Below are positions 1-7,589 of a stretch of DNA of 64,000 nt, piece after piece. Location of the stretch: contig NZ_JBFDUZ010000001.1 of NCBI RefSeq assembly GCF_040719145.1, positions 930,001-994,000 of the forward strand, read 5' to 3'. The notes under the pieces are model-generated. The model was not told the origin of the DNA and did not search any database. It saw nothing but the letters and a program-made list of their open reading frames with translations. Position 1 is the stretch's first letter; the number at the start of each line of letters is the position of its first letter. The stretch is from Paenibacillus sp. JQZ6Y-1. Its GTDB lineage: Bacteria; Bacillota; Bacilli; Paenibacillales; Paenibacillaceae. The position numbers were made by a program, and so were the translations under genes.

Positions 1-1
1 G

Positions 2-220
2 GTGCAGCAGGCAGTAGACTGGCTGGATACGATGAATGAGGAGCAACTACGTCTGCTATATCGTTTCTCGGATATGGTGTCAGATGAAATTTATCCGATA
101 TTTGAGGGAGAAGATGAGCAGGAATTTTACAATTACCTGCATGAGTATCTTCTGGAAATTCAAAAGTTTTATAAACAAGTGGCGGCAGCAGAACAGGGAG
201 TCGTATTTTATATATCCTGA
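2..220 (+). CDS. small hypothetical protein, 5' end at window edge
   Basis: An open frame reads from a GTG at base 2 to a TGA at 218-220. It encodes about 72 acidic, probably helical residues with no motif I recognise. The true start may lie outside the window because no upstream ribosome binding site can be seen. It precedes the DUF86 gene by 42 bp on the same strand and may share its transcript. No signal peptide or membrane segment is apparent. Function unknown. Confidence 0.55.
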   Translation: MQQAVDWLDTMNEEQLRLLYRFSDMVSDEIYPIFEGEDEQEFYNYLHEYLLEIQKFYKQVAAAEQGVVFYIS

Positions 221-262
221 ATGCAGATTGTCCAAATCAACAGGGTAAGGTGCTGAAATGGT

Positions 263-718
263 ATGTATTATGTAAATCGTGAACAGATTGAACGCCGGAT
301 TGCGGCGCTGGACGATGTATGTACGGCGCTTGAGCAAACGGCAGCAACATGGGATGGCAGCTTGACCAGCGGGATGGTGCAGGAGCGCGCGCTGCATCTG
401 GCGATTGAATGCGTCACTGATATTGGCAGCTATCTTATTGACGGCTTCATTATGCGCGATGCGAGCAGTTATGATGACATTATCGAGATTGTTGGCGGTG
501 AGCAGGTTATGGATGCGCAGACTGCAACTCGTTTGTTGGAGCTAGTTAAGCTGCGTCGTCCATTGGTGCAGGAGTATTACGATTGGCAGCGTCATGAACT
601 GCATCCGCTTACAACGGTGCTGCCCGAAACACTGCGTAGCTTTGCGACTCAAGTGCATGATTATTTGGATCGAGAACTGGGCACGGGCGTGTCGGAAGAT
701 CAATCGGAATCTCGTTAA
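263..718 (+). CDS. yutE: DUF86 / HepT-like protein (YutE family)
   Basis: The 151-residue all-helical protein matches the DUF86/UPF0331 family, whose best-studied members are HepT toxins paired with MntA nucleotidyltransferase antitoxins. The usual HepT RNase motif is R-X4-6-H-X-Y. Here the matching segment (residues 98-105, RRPLVQEY) has the arginine and tyrosine but glutamine (Q103) where the catalytic histidine should be. No MntA-like gene is adjacent. I therefore infer a non-toxic, housekeeping YutE-type protein rather than an active HepT. The start ATG follows an AGGGTAAGG-like ribosome binding site. Confidence 0.8.
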   Translation: MYYVNREQIERRIAALDDVCTALEQTAATWDGSLTSGMVQERALHLAIECVTDIGSYLIDGFIMRDASSYDDIIEIVGGEQVMDAQTATRLLELVKLRRPLVQEYYDWQRHELHPLTTVLPETLRSFATQVHDYLDRELGTGVSEDQSESR

Positions 719-825
719 GCAACAGATGGGAAAAGGATGAGTTGTTATCCGCTACAGGATGGGTGGTATCCATGCGTATGGATGCCGATCCTATAGATTT
801 CCCTTTACGTAAGAATGGTTTTGAA

Positions 826-854
826 TTTACATCCCCTGCCGGATAAGCTACAAT
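826..854 (+). promoter_or_regulatory. sigma-A promoter of the SufR-like regulator gene
   Basis: TTTACA (826-831) and TACAAT (849-854) are separated by 17 bp, close to the sigma-A consensus. The predicted transcript would start near 861, about 80 nt before the ATG at 943. A short AAAGGG...CCCTTT inverted repeat follows at about 867-889. Confidence 0.65.
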
Positions 855-942
855 AACGGTATTATTAAAGGGATGCTGTGACCCTTTTCGCTGACAATTG
901 GCGGATAGGGTCATTTTATTTTCGCGTAAAGGGGGTCTAGGG

Positions 943-1560
943 ATGAAGCCCAACCAAGAACCGTCAACACGACGCAACATCATGATGATCCTGAAAACAG
1001 GCGGACCGGCAAGTGTCTCTGATCTAGCCCAGCAATTGCATATTACCGAAATGGCGGTGCGCCGTCATATTCAAACGCTGGAGCAGGAAGGCTTACTGCT
1101 AGCGGAAACAGTTAAAATTCCGACTGGGCGTCCATATTTGCGCTTTCGGTTAAGTGAGCAGGCAGCAGAGCATTTTCCACATAATTATCATCAGCTGACA
1201 TTGGATTTGTTGGAGGAGCTGGATGAAGGCTCTATTCAGCGGATTTTTGAAGGACGCAAGCAAAAGCTGCTGGATCGCTATACGCCACTCATGGAGCAGC
1301 AGAGTCTGCGTGAACGGGTAGCAGCGCTGACAGATATTCAGCATAACGGTGGTTATATGGCTAGCTATGAAGAGAACAATGCTGATGAATATACGATTTA
1401 TGAATACAACTGTCCGATTAATCGGGTCGCCGATCAGCATCAGATTGCCTGTCAGTGCGAGCAAGAGCTATTTGAGCAGCTGCTGGATGCCAGAGTAACG
1501 CGTACCGAGTGTATTGCCAAGGGTGGTCGATGTTGTATTTATCAGGTAAAATCCAAATAA
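943..1560 (+). CDS. SufR-like winged-helix regulator with C-terminal cysteine cluster
   Basis: This 205-residue protein has an N-terminal DeoR/ArsR-type winged helix (about residues 12-70, recognition helix around EMAVRRHIQTLEQEG). Its C-terminal half carries cysteines 157, 170, 172, 190, 197 and 198. That plan matches the COG2345/SufR group, in which a C-terminal cysteine set binds an Fe-S cluster. The first spacing here (C-x12-C) equals SufR's, but the later spacings differ, so ligand identity is uncertain. The start at 943 is preferred over in-frame upstream codons because AAAGGGGG lies at 928-935. It sits alone between its own promoter and a terminator. Likely a metal or Fe-S responsive regulator; its targets are not evident here. 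Confidence 0.75.
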   Translation: MKPNQEPSTRRNIMMILKTGGPASVSDLAQQLHITEMAVRRHIQTLEQEGLLLAETVKIPTGRPYLRFRLSEQAAEHFPHNYHQLTLDLLEELDEGSIQRIFEGRKQKLLDRYTPLMEQQSLRERVAALTDIQHNGGYMASYEENNADEYTIYEYNCPINRVADQHQIACQCEQELFEQLLDARVTRTECIAKGGRCCIYQVKSK

Positions 1561-1572
1561 AAGCACGGACTG

Positions 1573-1606
1573 GGATTGGCTTTGTATTAAGCACAATCCT
1601 TTTTTG
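1573..1606 (+). terminator. rho-independent terminator after the SufR-like gene
   Basis: GGATTG-GCTT is followed by a short loop, AAGC-A-CAATCC and a run of six T residues. Confidence 0.75.
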
Positions 1607-1747
1607 TTACGATGAATACATAGGAATCGATTGCAAGCGATGGGGATCATGATACATCGTCCATTGGTAATTGCAGCGTATAGTGGGTAAATAACTGCTG
1701 GCTGGGTAATAGTAATCAAATACATGTAACTAGGGAATGGAGAGATT

Positions 1748-2170
1748 ATGATGGATCAACAGAAAACACAATTTATATACGGGCTGCTCACAGGAGCATT
1801 GATTGGTGCAGGTGCAGCTATGCTATATACACCGAAAAGCGGTAGCGATATTCGAGCTGATCTGCTGTATGGTGCAGAGATGATCAAGGAAAAAGGACCT
1901 GAATGGAATCAAAAAGGTCATGAAGTGACGGAGAAAGGTCGCGAGGTGGTTGCAGTTGTCAAAGAATCCATCGGCGTTGCACGTGAATGGAAAGAGCAAG
2001 TGGAAGCTGCTACGGAAGACGTAAAGCATGAGCTGGCTGAATTCAAAGAGCAGCAGGAAACGGAAAAGGCAGAAGAGTCCGATAGCCATTCTACAACTAG
2101 TCCAGTATCAACTGATAAACCGACGACACCGCCAGCAGGCAGTGACAAAACAAGCAATTATAGCGTCTAA
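1748..2170 (+). CDS. YtxH-domain general stress protein
   Basis: The 140-residue protein starts with a hydrophobic glycine-rich segment (FIYGLLTGALIGAGAAMLYTP, about residues 9-29) followed directly by a TPKSG motif. This is the hallmark of the YtxH/gas vesicle-like family of Firmicute stress proteins. The rest is a charged amphipathic helix and an S/T/P-rich disordered tail. It is probably membrane-associated with a cytoplasmic helical domain. The start follows GGAATGGAGAG. It is a single-gene unit with a terminator downstream. Family known, molecular role not. Confidence 0.8.
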   Translation: MMDQQKTQFIYGLLTGALIGAGAAMLYTPKSGSDIRADLLYGAEMIKEKGPEWNQKGHEVTEKGREVVAVVKESIGVAREWKEQVEAATEDVKHELAEFKEQQETEKAEESDSHSTTSPVSTDKPTTPPAGSDKTSNYSV

Positions 2171-2253
2171 TCCAATAGACGGGATCAGATCAACGACACT
2201 ATAGTACGTATTGTCATTGGGTATCGTATCAGATGATATAACAGAGCAAGATC

Positions 2254-2302
2254 AAAGAGATGGGCAGCAGAAGGAGCATGTTCTGCACCATCTCTTTTAT
2301 TA
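2254..2302 (+). terminator. rho-independent terminator after the YtxH gene
   Basis: AAAGAGATGG (2254-2263) pairs with CCATCTCTTT (2288-2297), with an inner GCAGAA/TTCTGC helix, followed by TATTAT. Confidence 0.7.
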
Positions 2303-2304
2303 TG

Positions 2305-2334
2305 TCCAACATATAGATAAAACTATATGTTGGA
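2305..2334. repeat. perfect 12-bp inverted repeat in the surface-operon leader
   Basis: TCCAACATATAG (2305-2316) is exactly reverse-complemented at 2323-2334 around a 6-nt loop. There is no T tract, so it is not an obvious terminator. It lies upstream of the surface-protein operon. Confidence 0.6.
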
Positions 2335-2556
2335 CTGTATAGGATCATTGGGGTACATCATTGCATATATTGGAATGGTAAAAAGTACGCGAAAAGAATA
2401 ACTTTTCGCATGAAAATATAATTAAAAGAGCGATACGGCGACTATTTTTAGGGTATATATAAATAACTTAATTTTCCATAATGTTATTTTAAAGTATATT
2501 ATGTAATCTTACTCATGTCCCTACCATTCCATACGTGAAAGGAGGTGAACAAACGA
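2335..2556 (+). other. AT-rich leader region of the surface-protein operon
   Basis: About 220 bp of strongly AT-rich DNA without a convincing gene. It includes a hairpin, GCGAAAAG (2389-2396) pairing with CTTTTCGC (2402-2409) around AATAA. Several TATATT-like stretches near 2450-2510 could hold a promoter, but I could not single out a convincing -35/-10 pair. It ends at a very strong ribosome binding site, GAAAGGAGGTG at 2537-2547. Confidence 0.45.
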
Positions 2557-4062
2557 ATGAAGTATCGATTGCTCGCACTACTGCTTGCGTTATTTTTATA
2601 TGCTTTCGTTCATTACAATGCTGCTCATGCTGCTGGAGAAGAACAGTCTTCGCCAGCAACGGCTTCTATGGAAAAAGCAGAGAATGCTTCAACTGCTCAA
2701 GACCACGCTGTCAGCGATGATAACCGTTCCACAAATGATGATAACGTGCAGCACGAGCGTGCCTTCTTGCAGCGCACCACGGCTTCGCTTGCCGGAACAG
2801 TCACGGACACATTGAAATCGGTTACAGAAACGACAACAAAGGCAACCAGTGAGGTGACAAGTCAAGCATCTACAACCGTAACGGATACAGGCTCTCATTT
2901 GGGCAATACCGTAGATCGTACTGCCGATATTGTAGGCAATGTAACCGATCTGACAGACGATCTTGCTAAAGAAACTGACAAGCTGGTATCTGGCGAGCCT
3001 GCCAATGTTACAGGCGCTGTATCGTCAGCGGTAGATCAGACGGTCAAGGATACTGTGGATACAACAGCAAGTGCTGTATCCAACACAACTGCAACGGTTA
3101 CAGATACGGTTCAATCAACTGTCAATACAGTGGATCATGTTGTTAGCTCGACGACAACAACAACAACCGATACTGTGAATAAAGTGGTGGACACCGTGAA
3201 CGATGTAGTCACGAACGTCCCTAATATCGTGACCGAAGTTGTCAAACCATTGCCGATTGTTCCTGAGCCAGTACCATCCATTCCTACTCCTGTAGTCACG
3301 ACACCGCCTGTTATAACGCCGCAACCGCATCCAGAACATACGACGAATCCCGAAGCGGGAGTTGATCCTACATCGTCTGCGCCTAGCATAGATCATGTAT
3401 CTACTCAACCGACTCAGACGCCCGATGATCATTCGGCTTCAGCGATTCATCCACAGTCACCGATCCAGCCGGAATCTGTTTCAGCGTTATCAGATAGCCC
3501 TTCCAGCGATGTGCCTATTGCAGAGACTGATCCAACCAACTCGAATGATCCAACGGGAGTCAGTCGCGATACTCATACCGCTTCGGAAGCTGTTCGTGCA
3601 GCAGATGAACAGGAATCAGAACAACCTATTGTATATCCGTCTGTCATGGTACCGATATGGAATTGGCAATCATGGATGAATGATCAGGATATGACGGTAG
3701 ATGTGAACAACACCAATCAAACAGCTGTAGAGTCAGTAGATGCAAATGACACTTTAACTGGTGTGCCTATCCCATTTGCACCGTCCGGTTTACCGCTTGT
3801 ACCAGATCATGATGCTACAGCATTGGCTGTAACGAATGCAACCAATGCTGGAAGCTCCTCAGCACAATTCAACTCGGCGGGCGGTAATGCAGGCAATGCT
3901 CCGGCAGCCATGCTGTTGGATGCTACCCACGATCGGAAGCATCAGGCGCCGATTGTGATCTACCACACGCGTTCTGAACGCGGCAGTAGTCAGTGGATGA
4001 ATGCACCACCAGGTCAGCCACCGCAACGCTCCCTTTATTTTAATGGACAACAGTCGTATTAA
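2557..4062 (+). CDS. secreted low-complexity Thr/Val/Asp-rich protein
   Basis: The 501-residue protein has a clear signal peptide (residues 1 to about 25, MKYRLLALLLALFLYAFVHY, cleavage likely after AHAA). Residues about 60-220 are built of short TVTDTV/STVNTV/DTVNKVVDTV-like units that would form a long amphipathic structure. A proline-rich segment (about 225-260) and a Ser/Asp/Pro-rich tail follow. There is no cell-wall anchor or recognised enzyme domain. The ATG at 2557 fits GGAGG at 2541-2545 better than the GTG inside that site. The LPXTG-protein gene lies 21 bp downstream, so the pair is probably co-transcribed. An extracellular structural or matrix role is inference. Confidence 0.75.
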   Translation: MKYRLLALLLALFLYAFVHYNAAHAAGEEQSSPATASMEKAENASTAQDHAVSDDNRSTNDDNVQHERAFLQRTTASLAGTVTDTLKSVTETTTKATSEVTSQASTTVTDTGSHLGNTVDRTADIVGNVTDLTDDLAKETDKLVSGEPANVTGAVSSAVDQTVKDTVDTTASAVSNTTATVTDTVQSTVNTVDHVVSSTTTTTTDTVNKVVDTVNDVVTNVPNIVTEVVKPLPIVPEPVPSIPTPVVTTPPVITPQPHPEHTTNPEAGVDPTSSAPSIDHVSTQPTQTPDDHSASAIHPQSPIQPESVSALSDSPSSDVPIAETDPTNSNDPTGVSRDTHTASEAVRAADEQESEQPIVYPSVMVPIWNWQSWMNDQDMTVDVNNTNQTAVESVDANDTLTGVPIPFAPSGLPLVPDHDATALAVTNATNAGSSSAQFNSAGGNAGNAPAAMLLDATHDRKHQAPIVIYHTRSERGSSQWMNAPPGQPPQRSLYFNGQQSY

Positions 4063-4076
4063 AATAAAAGGGAGCG
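4027..4076 (+). promoter_or_regulatory. intercistronic hairpin covering the stop codon and the next gene's RBS
   Basis: CGCTCCCTTTATTTTAA (4027-4043) is complementary to 4059-4076, with one extra A in the right arm and a 15-nt loop. The right arm contains the AAAGGGAG ribosome binding site (4067-4074) of the gene starting at 4084, and the loop and right arm contain the stop codon of the preceding gene. Translating ribosomes finishing the first gene would melt the hairpin, which suggests translational coupling. It could also act as an RNA processing or attenuation site. Confidence 0.6.
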
Positions 4077-4083
4077 ATGAACA

Positions 4084-6108
4084 ATGAAATGGTCAGTGAA
4101 AATGATGGTGGCAACAGGTTGTCTGGCAGCAGTAATGGGATGGTCGCATACAACAGCATCAGCAGCGGAATCGGAAAGCCGTTCACTGGTGCAGCTGAAT
4201 ATCGGAGATCGTACAGAGGAACAGGCACAGCAGGATAGTACGCTGCATGTCGGTGTACTGGAGCATCAAGAGAACACGGATGCAACCGGCAATCAACAGA
4301 GCGATGCTGTGCTTGAGGTGAAAGTTAACGATACCGTGCTTGGAGACGAGACACAGGTTCAAGTGCTGAACTCCTCAGATCAAACGACAACCAACAGCGA
4401 AACGAATCAGTCTGCCGTTGCCGAAATAACTGGTACTGACACACTGGTAAGCGATAATCTGCATATCGGCGTGCTAGACAATCATGAGCAATCGGAAAGC
4501 AACACTGACAACAGCCATTCTGCTGTAGCTGACGTTACAGCAAACGATACCGTGATCGGTGACGATGTACACGTCGGTGTACTCGATCGTGATGACCAAT
4601 CCGGCGAAGCGGCAAGCACAGAGCATGAAGCAGTGGTCGAAGTTGGAGCTGACGACACGATTGTGGGCGATGATGTACACGTCGGCGTACTCGATCGCGA
4701 TGACCAATCCGGCCAAGCTGCAAGTACGGAGCATGAAGCAGTGGTCGAAGTTGGAGCCGATGACACGATTGTGGGCGATAATGTACACGTTGACGTACTC
4801 GATAGTAACGATCAATCCGGCGAAGCTGCAAGCACAGAGCATGAAGCAGTAGTCGAAGTTGGAGCCGACGACACAATTGTGGGCGATGATGTACACGTCG
4901 GTGTACTCGATCGCGATGATCAATCCAGCGAAGCGGCAAGCACAGAGCATGAAGCAGTGGTCGAAGTTGGAGCCGACGACACGATTGTGGGCGATGATGT
5001 ACACGTCGGCGTACTCGATCGCGATGACCAATCCGGCGAAGCTGCAAGTACGGAGCATGAAGCAGTGGTCGAAGTCGGAGCCAATGACCTTCCGATTGCT
5101 GATCAATTGCATCTCGGCGTGCTGGACAGAGACGATCAATCTAATACAACGGAAAGCAGTCAGCAAAATGCTGCGGTGAAGTTGGAATTAGATGATGTGC
5201 TCGGAAATGATCTGAATGTAGCAGTACTGGAAAACAACCAATTGGAAAATAGTGATGGTAGCGGTGAACAATCATCGCTGATCTCCATCGGTGTTGCAGA
5301 TAGCATTTTACCGAATCTTGGTTTGACTCTGCTGGAAAATAACAGCTTTACACCGGTAGTCGGCAACGACGATGGAAATGAATCCGGTGGCGGCAGCGAT
5401 ACTGGCACGACTCCAACCGAACCTACACAGCCTGGCAACAGCGACAACGATGGAACCGACAATAATGGCAGTACTGATCCATCTGACAATGGTAACGGAA
5501 GCTCGAACAATGGCAATAACGGAAGTAGCAACAATGGTGGAGGCAATACAGGCAATACGAATGGCAACAATGGTGGAACTTCGAATAATACAAATACAGA
5601 TACTACCGGTAATAGCAACAGTGGTACAGGCACTTCTGGCAATAATAGTTCCAGCAGTAACACAGGCACTATAGCAAGCAACGGAGAAAGTTCTGTTATC
5701 GGATCAGCCGATGGAAGCAATCCTGCAGCCGCAACCGATTTTGCTAATAGTGGTGTAAGCATTGCCTCTACGGGTGAACCGCAAGCTGCGATGGAAATCG
5801 ATGCGCAGAATAGCTCTTCTTCGCCTCGCGATCGTCTGACTATGGTGACCGCGATGGGTACAGTCACACCATCAACCCTGTTGCCAAGCTCTACCCCAAC
5901 CAGCAATATCGTAACAGCCGCTGGTCATGGCATCATGGGTGTTAGCGATGCTGCTGTAACTGCTCAGCCAGTAGTTGCAGATCAGATGATTCGTATGGAT
6001 CGTCTGCCTCAAACTGGCGAAACAGCAACTCCGTTGTATGTGTATGTGATCGGCATGATGCTCATTATGCTGGGTCTGGCTTTGCGTAAGCACACAAGCA
6101 ATTCATAA
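4084..6108 (+). CDS. LPXTG-anchored surface protein with 36-residue tandem repeats
   Basis: This 674-residue protein has an N-terminal signal peptide (residues 1 to about 28, ending TTASA-A). Residues about 75-362 carry tandem 36-residue repeats of the type AVVEV-GADDTIVG-DDVHVGVLDRDDQS. An Asn/Gly/Ser/Thr-rich linker of roughly 120 residues follows. The C-terminal sorting signal is LPQTG (641-645), a hydrophobic helix and RKHTSNS. It should be covalently attached to peptidoglycan by a class A-type sortase, which is not encoded in this window. The repeats are acidic and could bind cations or form an extended stalk; that is inference. It is second in the operon with the secreted low-complexity protein. 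Confidence 0.85.
   Translation: MKWSVKMMVATGCLAAVMGWSHTTASAAESESRSLVQLNIGDRTEEQAQQDSTLHVGVLEHQENTDATGNQQSDAVLEVKVNDTVLGDETQVQVLNSSDQTTTNSETNQSAVAEITGTDTLVSDNLHIGVLDNHEQSESNTDNSHSAVADVTANDTVIGDDVHVGVLDRDDQSGEAASTEHEAVVEVGADDTIVGDDVHVGVLDRDDQSGQAASTEHEAVVEVGADDTIVGDNVHVDVLDSNDQSGEAASTEHEAVVEVGADDTIVGDDVHVGVLDRDDQSSEAASTEHEAVVEVGADDTIVGDDVHVGVLDRDDQSGEAASTEHEAVVEVGANDLPIADQLHLGVLDRDDQSNTTESSQQNAAVKLELDDVLGNDLNVAVLENNQLENSDGSGEQSSLISIGVADSILPNLGLTLLENNSFTPVVGNDDGNESGGGSDTGTTPTEPTQPGNSDNDGTDNNGSTDPSDNGNGSSNNGNNGSSNNGGGNTGNTNGNNGGTSNNTNTDTTGNSNSGTGTSGNNSSSSNTGTIASNGESSVIGSADGSNPAAATDFANSGVSIASTGEPQAAMEIDAQNSSSSPRDRLTMVTAMGTVTPSTLLPSSTPTSNIVTAAGHGIMGVSDAAVTAQPVVADQMIRMDRLPQTGETATPLYVYVIGMMLIMLGLALRKHTSNS
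4306..5169 (+). repeat. 108-bp in-frame tandem repeat array, 8 units
   Basis: Unit boundaries fall every 108 bp (4306, 4414, 4522, 4630, 4738, 4846, 4954, 5062). The five units from 4522 to 5061 are nearly identical in DNA and protein, while the first two and the last are diverged. More degenerate copies flank the array on both sides. The near-identity of the central units points to recent duplication or homogenisation, so copy number may vary between strains. Confidence 0.9.
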
Positions 6109-6190
6109 CATGAGAACTCCAATCCAGTTTCGTATCCTACGATAGATTCTACGAATCCTATCCCCGCTTCAAAAGAACCTTTGATAGCCA

Positions 6191-6228
6191 AGAGCAACTT
6201 TCCTTGCTGGAGAGTTGCTCTATTTTTT
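6191..6228 (+). terminator. rho-independent terminator of the surface-protein operon
   Basis: AGAGCAACT (6191-6199) pairs with AGTTGCTCT (6213-6221) and is followed by ATTTTTTAT. Confidence 0.85.
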
Positions 6229-6462
6229 ATCCGTGCCTATCAAGTAGGTTCAGACACAAAACATAGCATTCTCTATACGTTCCAATGTGTGTTCTTATAT
6301 CTTCATACGTCCCTAAAAAGTTTACATAACTTTCGAAATTCGTGAAACTTTTTGTGTCCCATGCGTATTATACAAGTACGCACCTCGCATGTGCGTTCAA
6401 CATTTGATCATCCAGCGCCCGGATCGCAGCTGTGGCGCGAATCCATGAAGGAGAGATGCAAC
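6229..6462 (+). other. intergenic region before the DUF1232-like gene
   Basis: No gene or RNA recognised. It should contain the promoter of the DUF1232-like/HesB-like/YuzB group, but no clear -35/-10 pair stands out. Confidence 0.4.
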
Positions 6463-6723
6463 ATGTCAAAATGGACCCGCTTATTTTCTGCTAAACAATG
6501 GGTGCATGTATTCAAAAAACTCCCTGGATTGTTGACTTCCAGAGAACTGCCTTTAAAAGAAAAGCTGCTGTTCGTAGTGCCTGTACTTGTCTACTGGGTA
6601 ATGCCGGACATGATGCCATTTATGCCTATAGATGATATTGGAGTGACCTTGCTGCTCATGAACTGGTTCGTATCGAGAGCGGAAACGAAACTGTCGACCA
6701 TCGAATACAATCCGCAGCACTGA
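6463..6723 (+). CDS. YkvA/DUF1232-like small membrane protein
   Basis: The 86-residue protein contains a hydrophobic segment (residues about 31-66) with the pattern W-V-M-P-D-M-M-P-F-M-P-I-D-D-I-G-V. This resembles the DUF1232/YkvA signature (D-x-I-P-D-x-I-P-x-x-G-x-x-D-D). The start at 6463 is chosen for AAGGAGAG at 6448-6455; an in-frame ATG at 6445 lies before that site. It precedes the HesB-like gene by about 100 bp. Function of the family is unknown; the assignment rests on the motif only. Confidence 0.65.
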   Translation: MSKWTRLFSAKQWVHVFKKLPGLLTSRELPLKEKLLFVVPVLVYWVMPDMMPFMPIDDIGVTLLLMNWFVSRAETKLSTIEYNPQH

Positions 6724-6821
6724 GTATGGGTTTGTCCTTGCGTAATAATGGGACCAGTTATACAATAGTACTATTGCGTCCTGTACTTATGCAGGCAAGT
6801 CGAACTCAAGGAGCTGATTCC

Positions 6822-7130
6822 ATGAAAGTCAAAATCACGCGCAATGCAGCGAAAGTAATCAAACAAGAGATGGACAAACCGGAAAACGCAGGTCTGAAAC
6901 TGCGTGTATTTGTAACTCATTCCCACGGCGACCACGTGCACTATGGTATGGACCTGGCTGAGCCGCAAAGCAATGAAGAAGTCGTATCCACCGATAAAGA
7001 AATCGATGTAGCCGTTGATCCAAACGAAGCATGGCTGGATGGCGTCAAAATCGACTACCTGTATACTGGTGAAGAGGGCTTTGTGATTACGAATCCTTCC
7101 AAAGGCGATCACGGTCACCATCATCACTAA
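6822..7130 (+). CDS. HesB/IscA-fold protein lacking cysteines, histidine-rich
   Basis: The 102-residue protein follows the HesB/IscA A-type Fe-S carrier fold: KITRNAAKVI at the start, LKLRVFV, a glycine turn, IDVAVDP, WLDGVKIDYL and GFVITNP. Every expected cysteine is absent. The first Cys position lies in a THSHGDHVH segment (residues 32-40), and the C-terminal CxC is replaced by a tail with H97 and H99-H102. Family members with cysteines carry Fe-S clusters; this one more likely binds another metal through histidines, or only interacts with partners. RBS AAGGAG is at 6808-6813. It is followed 26 bp later by yuzB, probably in one operon. Confidence 0.8.
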   Translation: MKVKITRNAAKVIKQEMDKPENAGLKLRVFVTHSHGDHVHYGMDLAEPQSNEEVVSTDKEIDVAVDPNEAWLDGVKIDYLYTGEEGFVITNPSKGDHGHHHH

Positions 7131-7156
7131 GATGACCGGAGGGAACATCAATATCC

Positions 7157-7396
7157 ATGGCTAACGATATTCGCGTATGTGACGAGTGCAATCACATCCG
7201 CCTGAAAAGTATTATCCCCAAGCTGGAAAAGCTGGCGCCCGACGCAGAGATCAAGATCGGCTGCAAGTCGTATTGTGGTCCATGTGGTAAGCGCGCGTTT
7301 GTATTTATTAACGGTCGTTATGTCAGCGCTCCGACGGAAGAAGAAGTGCTGGAGAAGGTCGCCAAGTTTGTGAAAAAGCCTTCTGCCAAAGCTTAA
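7157..7396 (+). CDS. yuzB: YuzB-family (DUF1450) cysteine-rich protein
   Basis: The 79-residue protein has cysteines arranged as CDEC (residues 8-11), then C and YCGPCGKRAF around residues 36-45. It matches the UPF0349/DUF1450 YuzB family, small proteins resembling thioredoxin-like ferredoxins. GGAGGG at 7138-7143 is a good ribosome binding site. It follows the HesB-like gene in the same direction and is closed by a terminator. Function unknown; the cysteine pattern and context suggest redox or metal chemistry. Confidence 0.8.
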   Translation: MANDIRVCDECNHIRLKSIIPKLEKLAPDAEIKIGCKSYCGPCGKRAFVFINGRYVSAPTEEEVLEKVAKFVKKPSAKA

Positions 7397-7458
7397 GACC
7401 AACAGTCTATTCCTAGAAGGGGGAAACTCGATACAGGATTGGACATTAATTTACATCA

Positions 7459-7497
7459 AAGCCCGCAAGGACGTTTATCGTCTAAGCGGGCTTTTTA
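7459..7497 (+). terminator. rho-independent terminator after yuzB
   Basis: AGCCCGC (7460-7466) pairs with GCGGGCT (7486-7492), with an inner ACG/CGT pairing, then TTTTAT. Confidence 0.8.
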
Positions 7498-7528
7498 TGA
7501 TGATAAAAGTTATAGAGGATGAAATAGC

Positions 7529-7573
7529 AAAAAACAGGCATCTACTGTCTCTTTGTGAGAAAGGAGATGCCTG
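7529..7573 (-). terminator. rho-independent terminator of ltaS
   Basis: Reading the minus strand, CAGGCATCT (7573-7565) pairs with AGATGCCTG (7543-7535) and runs into TTTTTTGC. Confidence 0.8.
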
Positions 7574-7589
7574 CTATCTGTGTTCGTTT

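Noticed and set aside
4474-5166. Long antisense ORFs opposite the LPXTG repeat array
   Set aside because: They are periodic by-products of the 108-bp repeat and lack ribosome binding sites.
5160-5906. Minus-strand ORF opposite the Asn/Gly-rich linker
   Set aside because: Low-complexity reverse reading (Leu/Pro/Ser runs) of the linker; no start signal.
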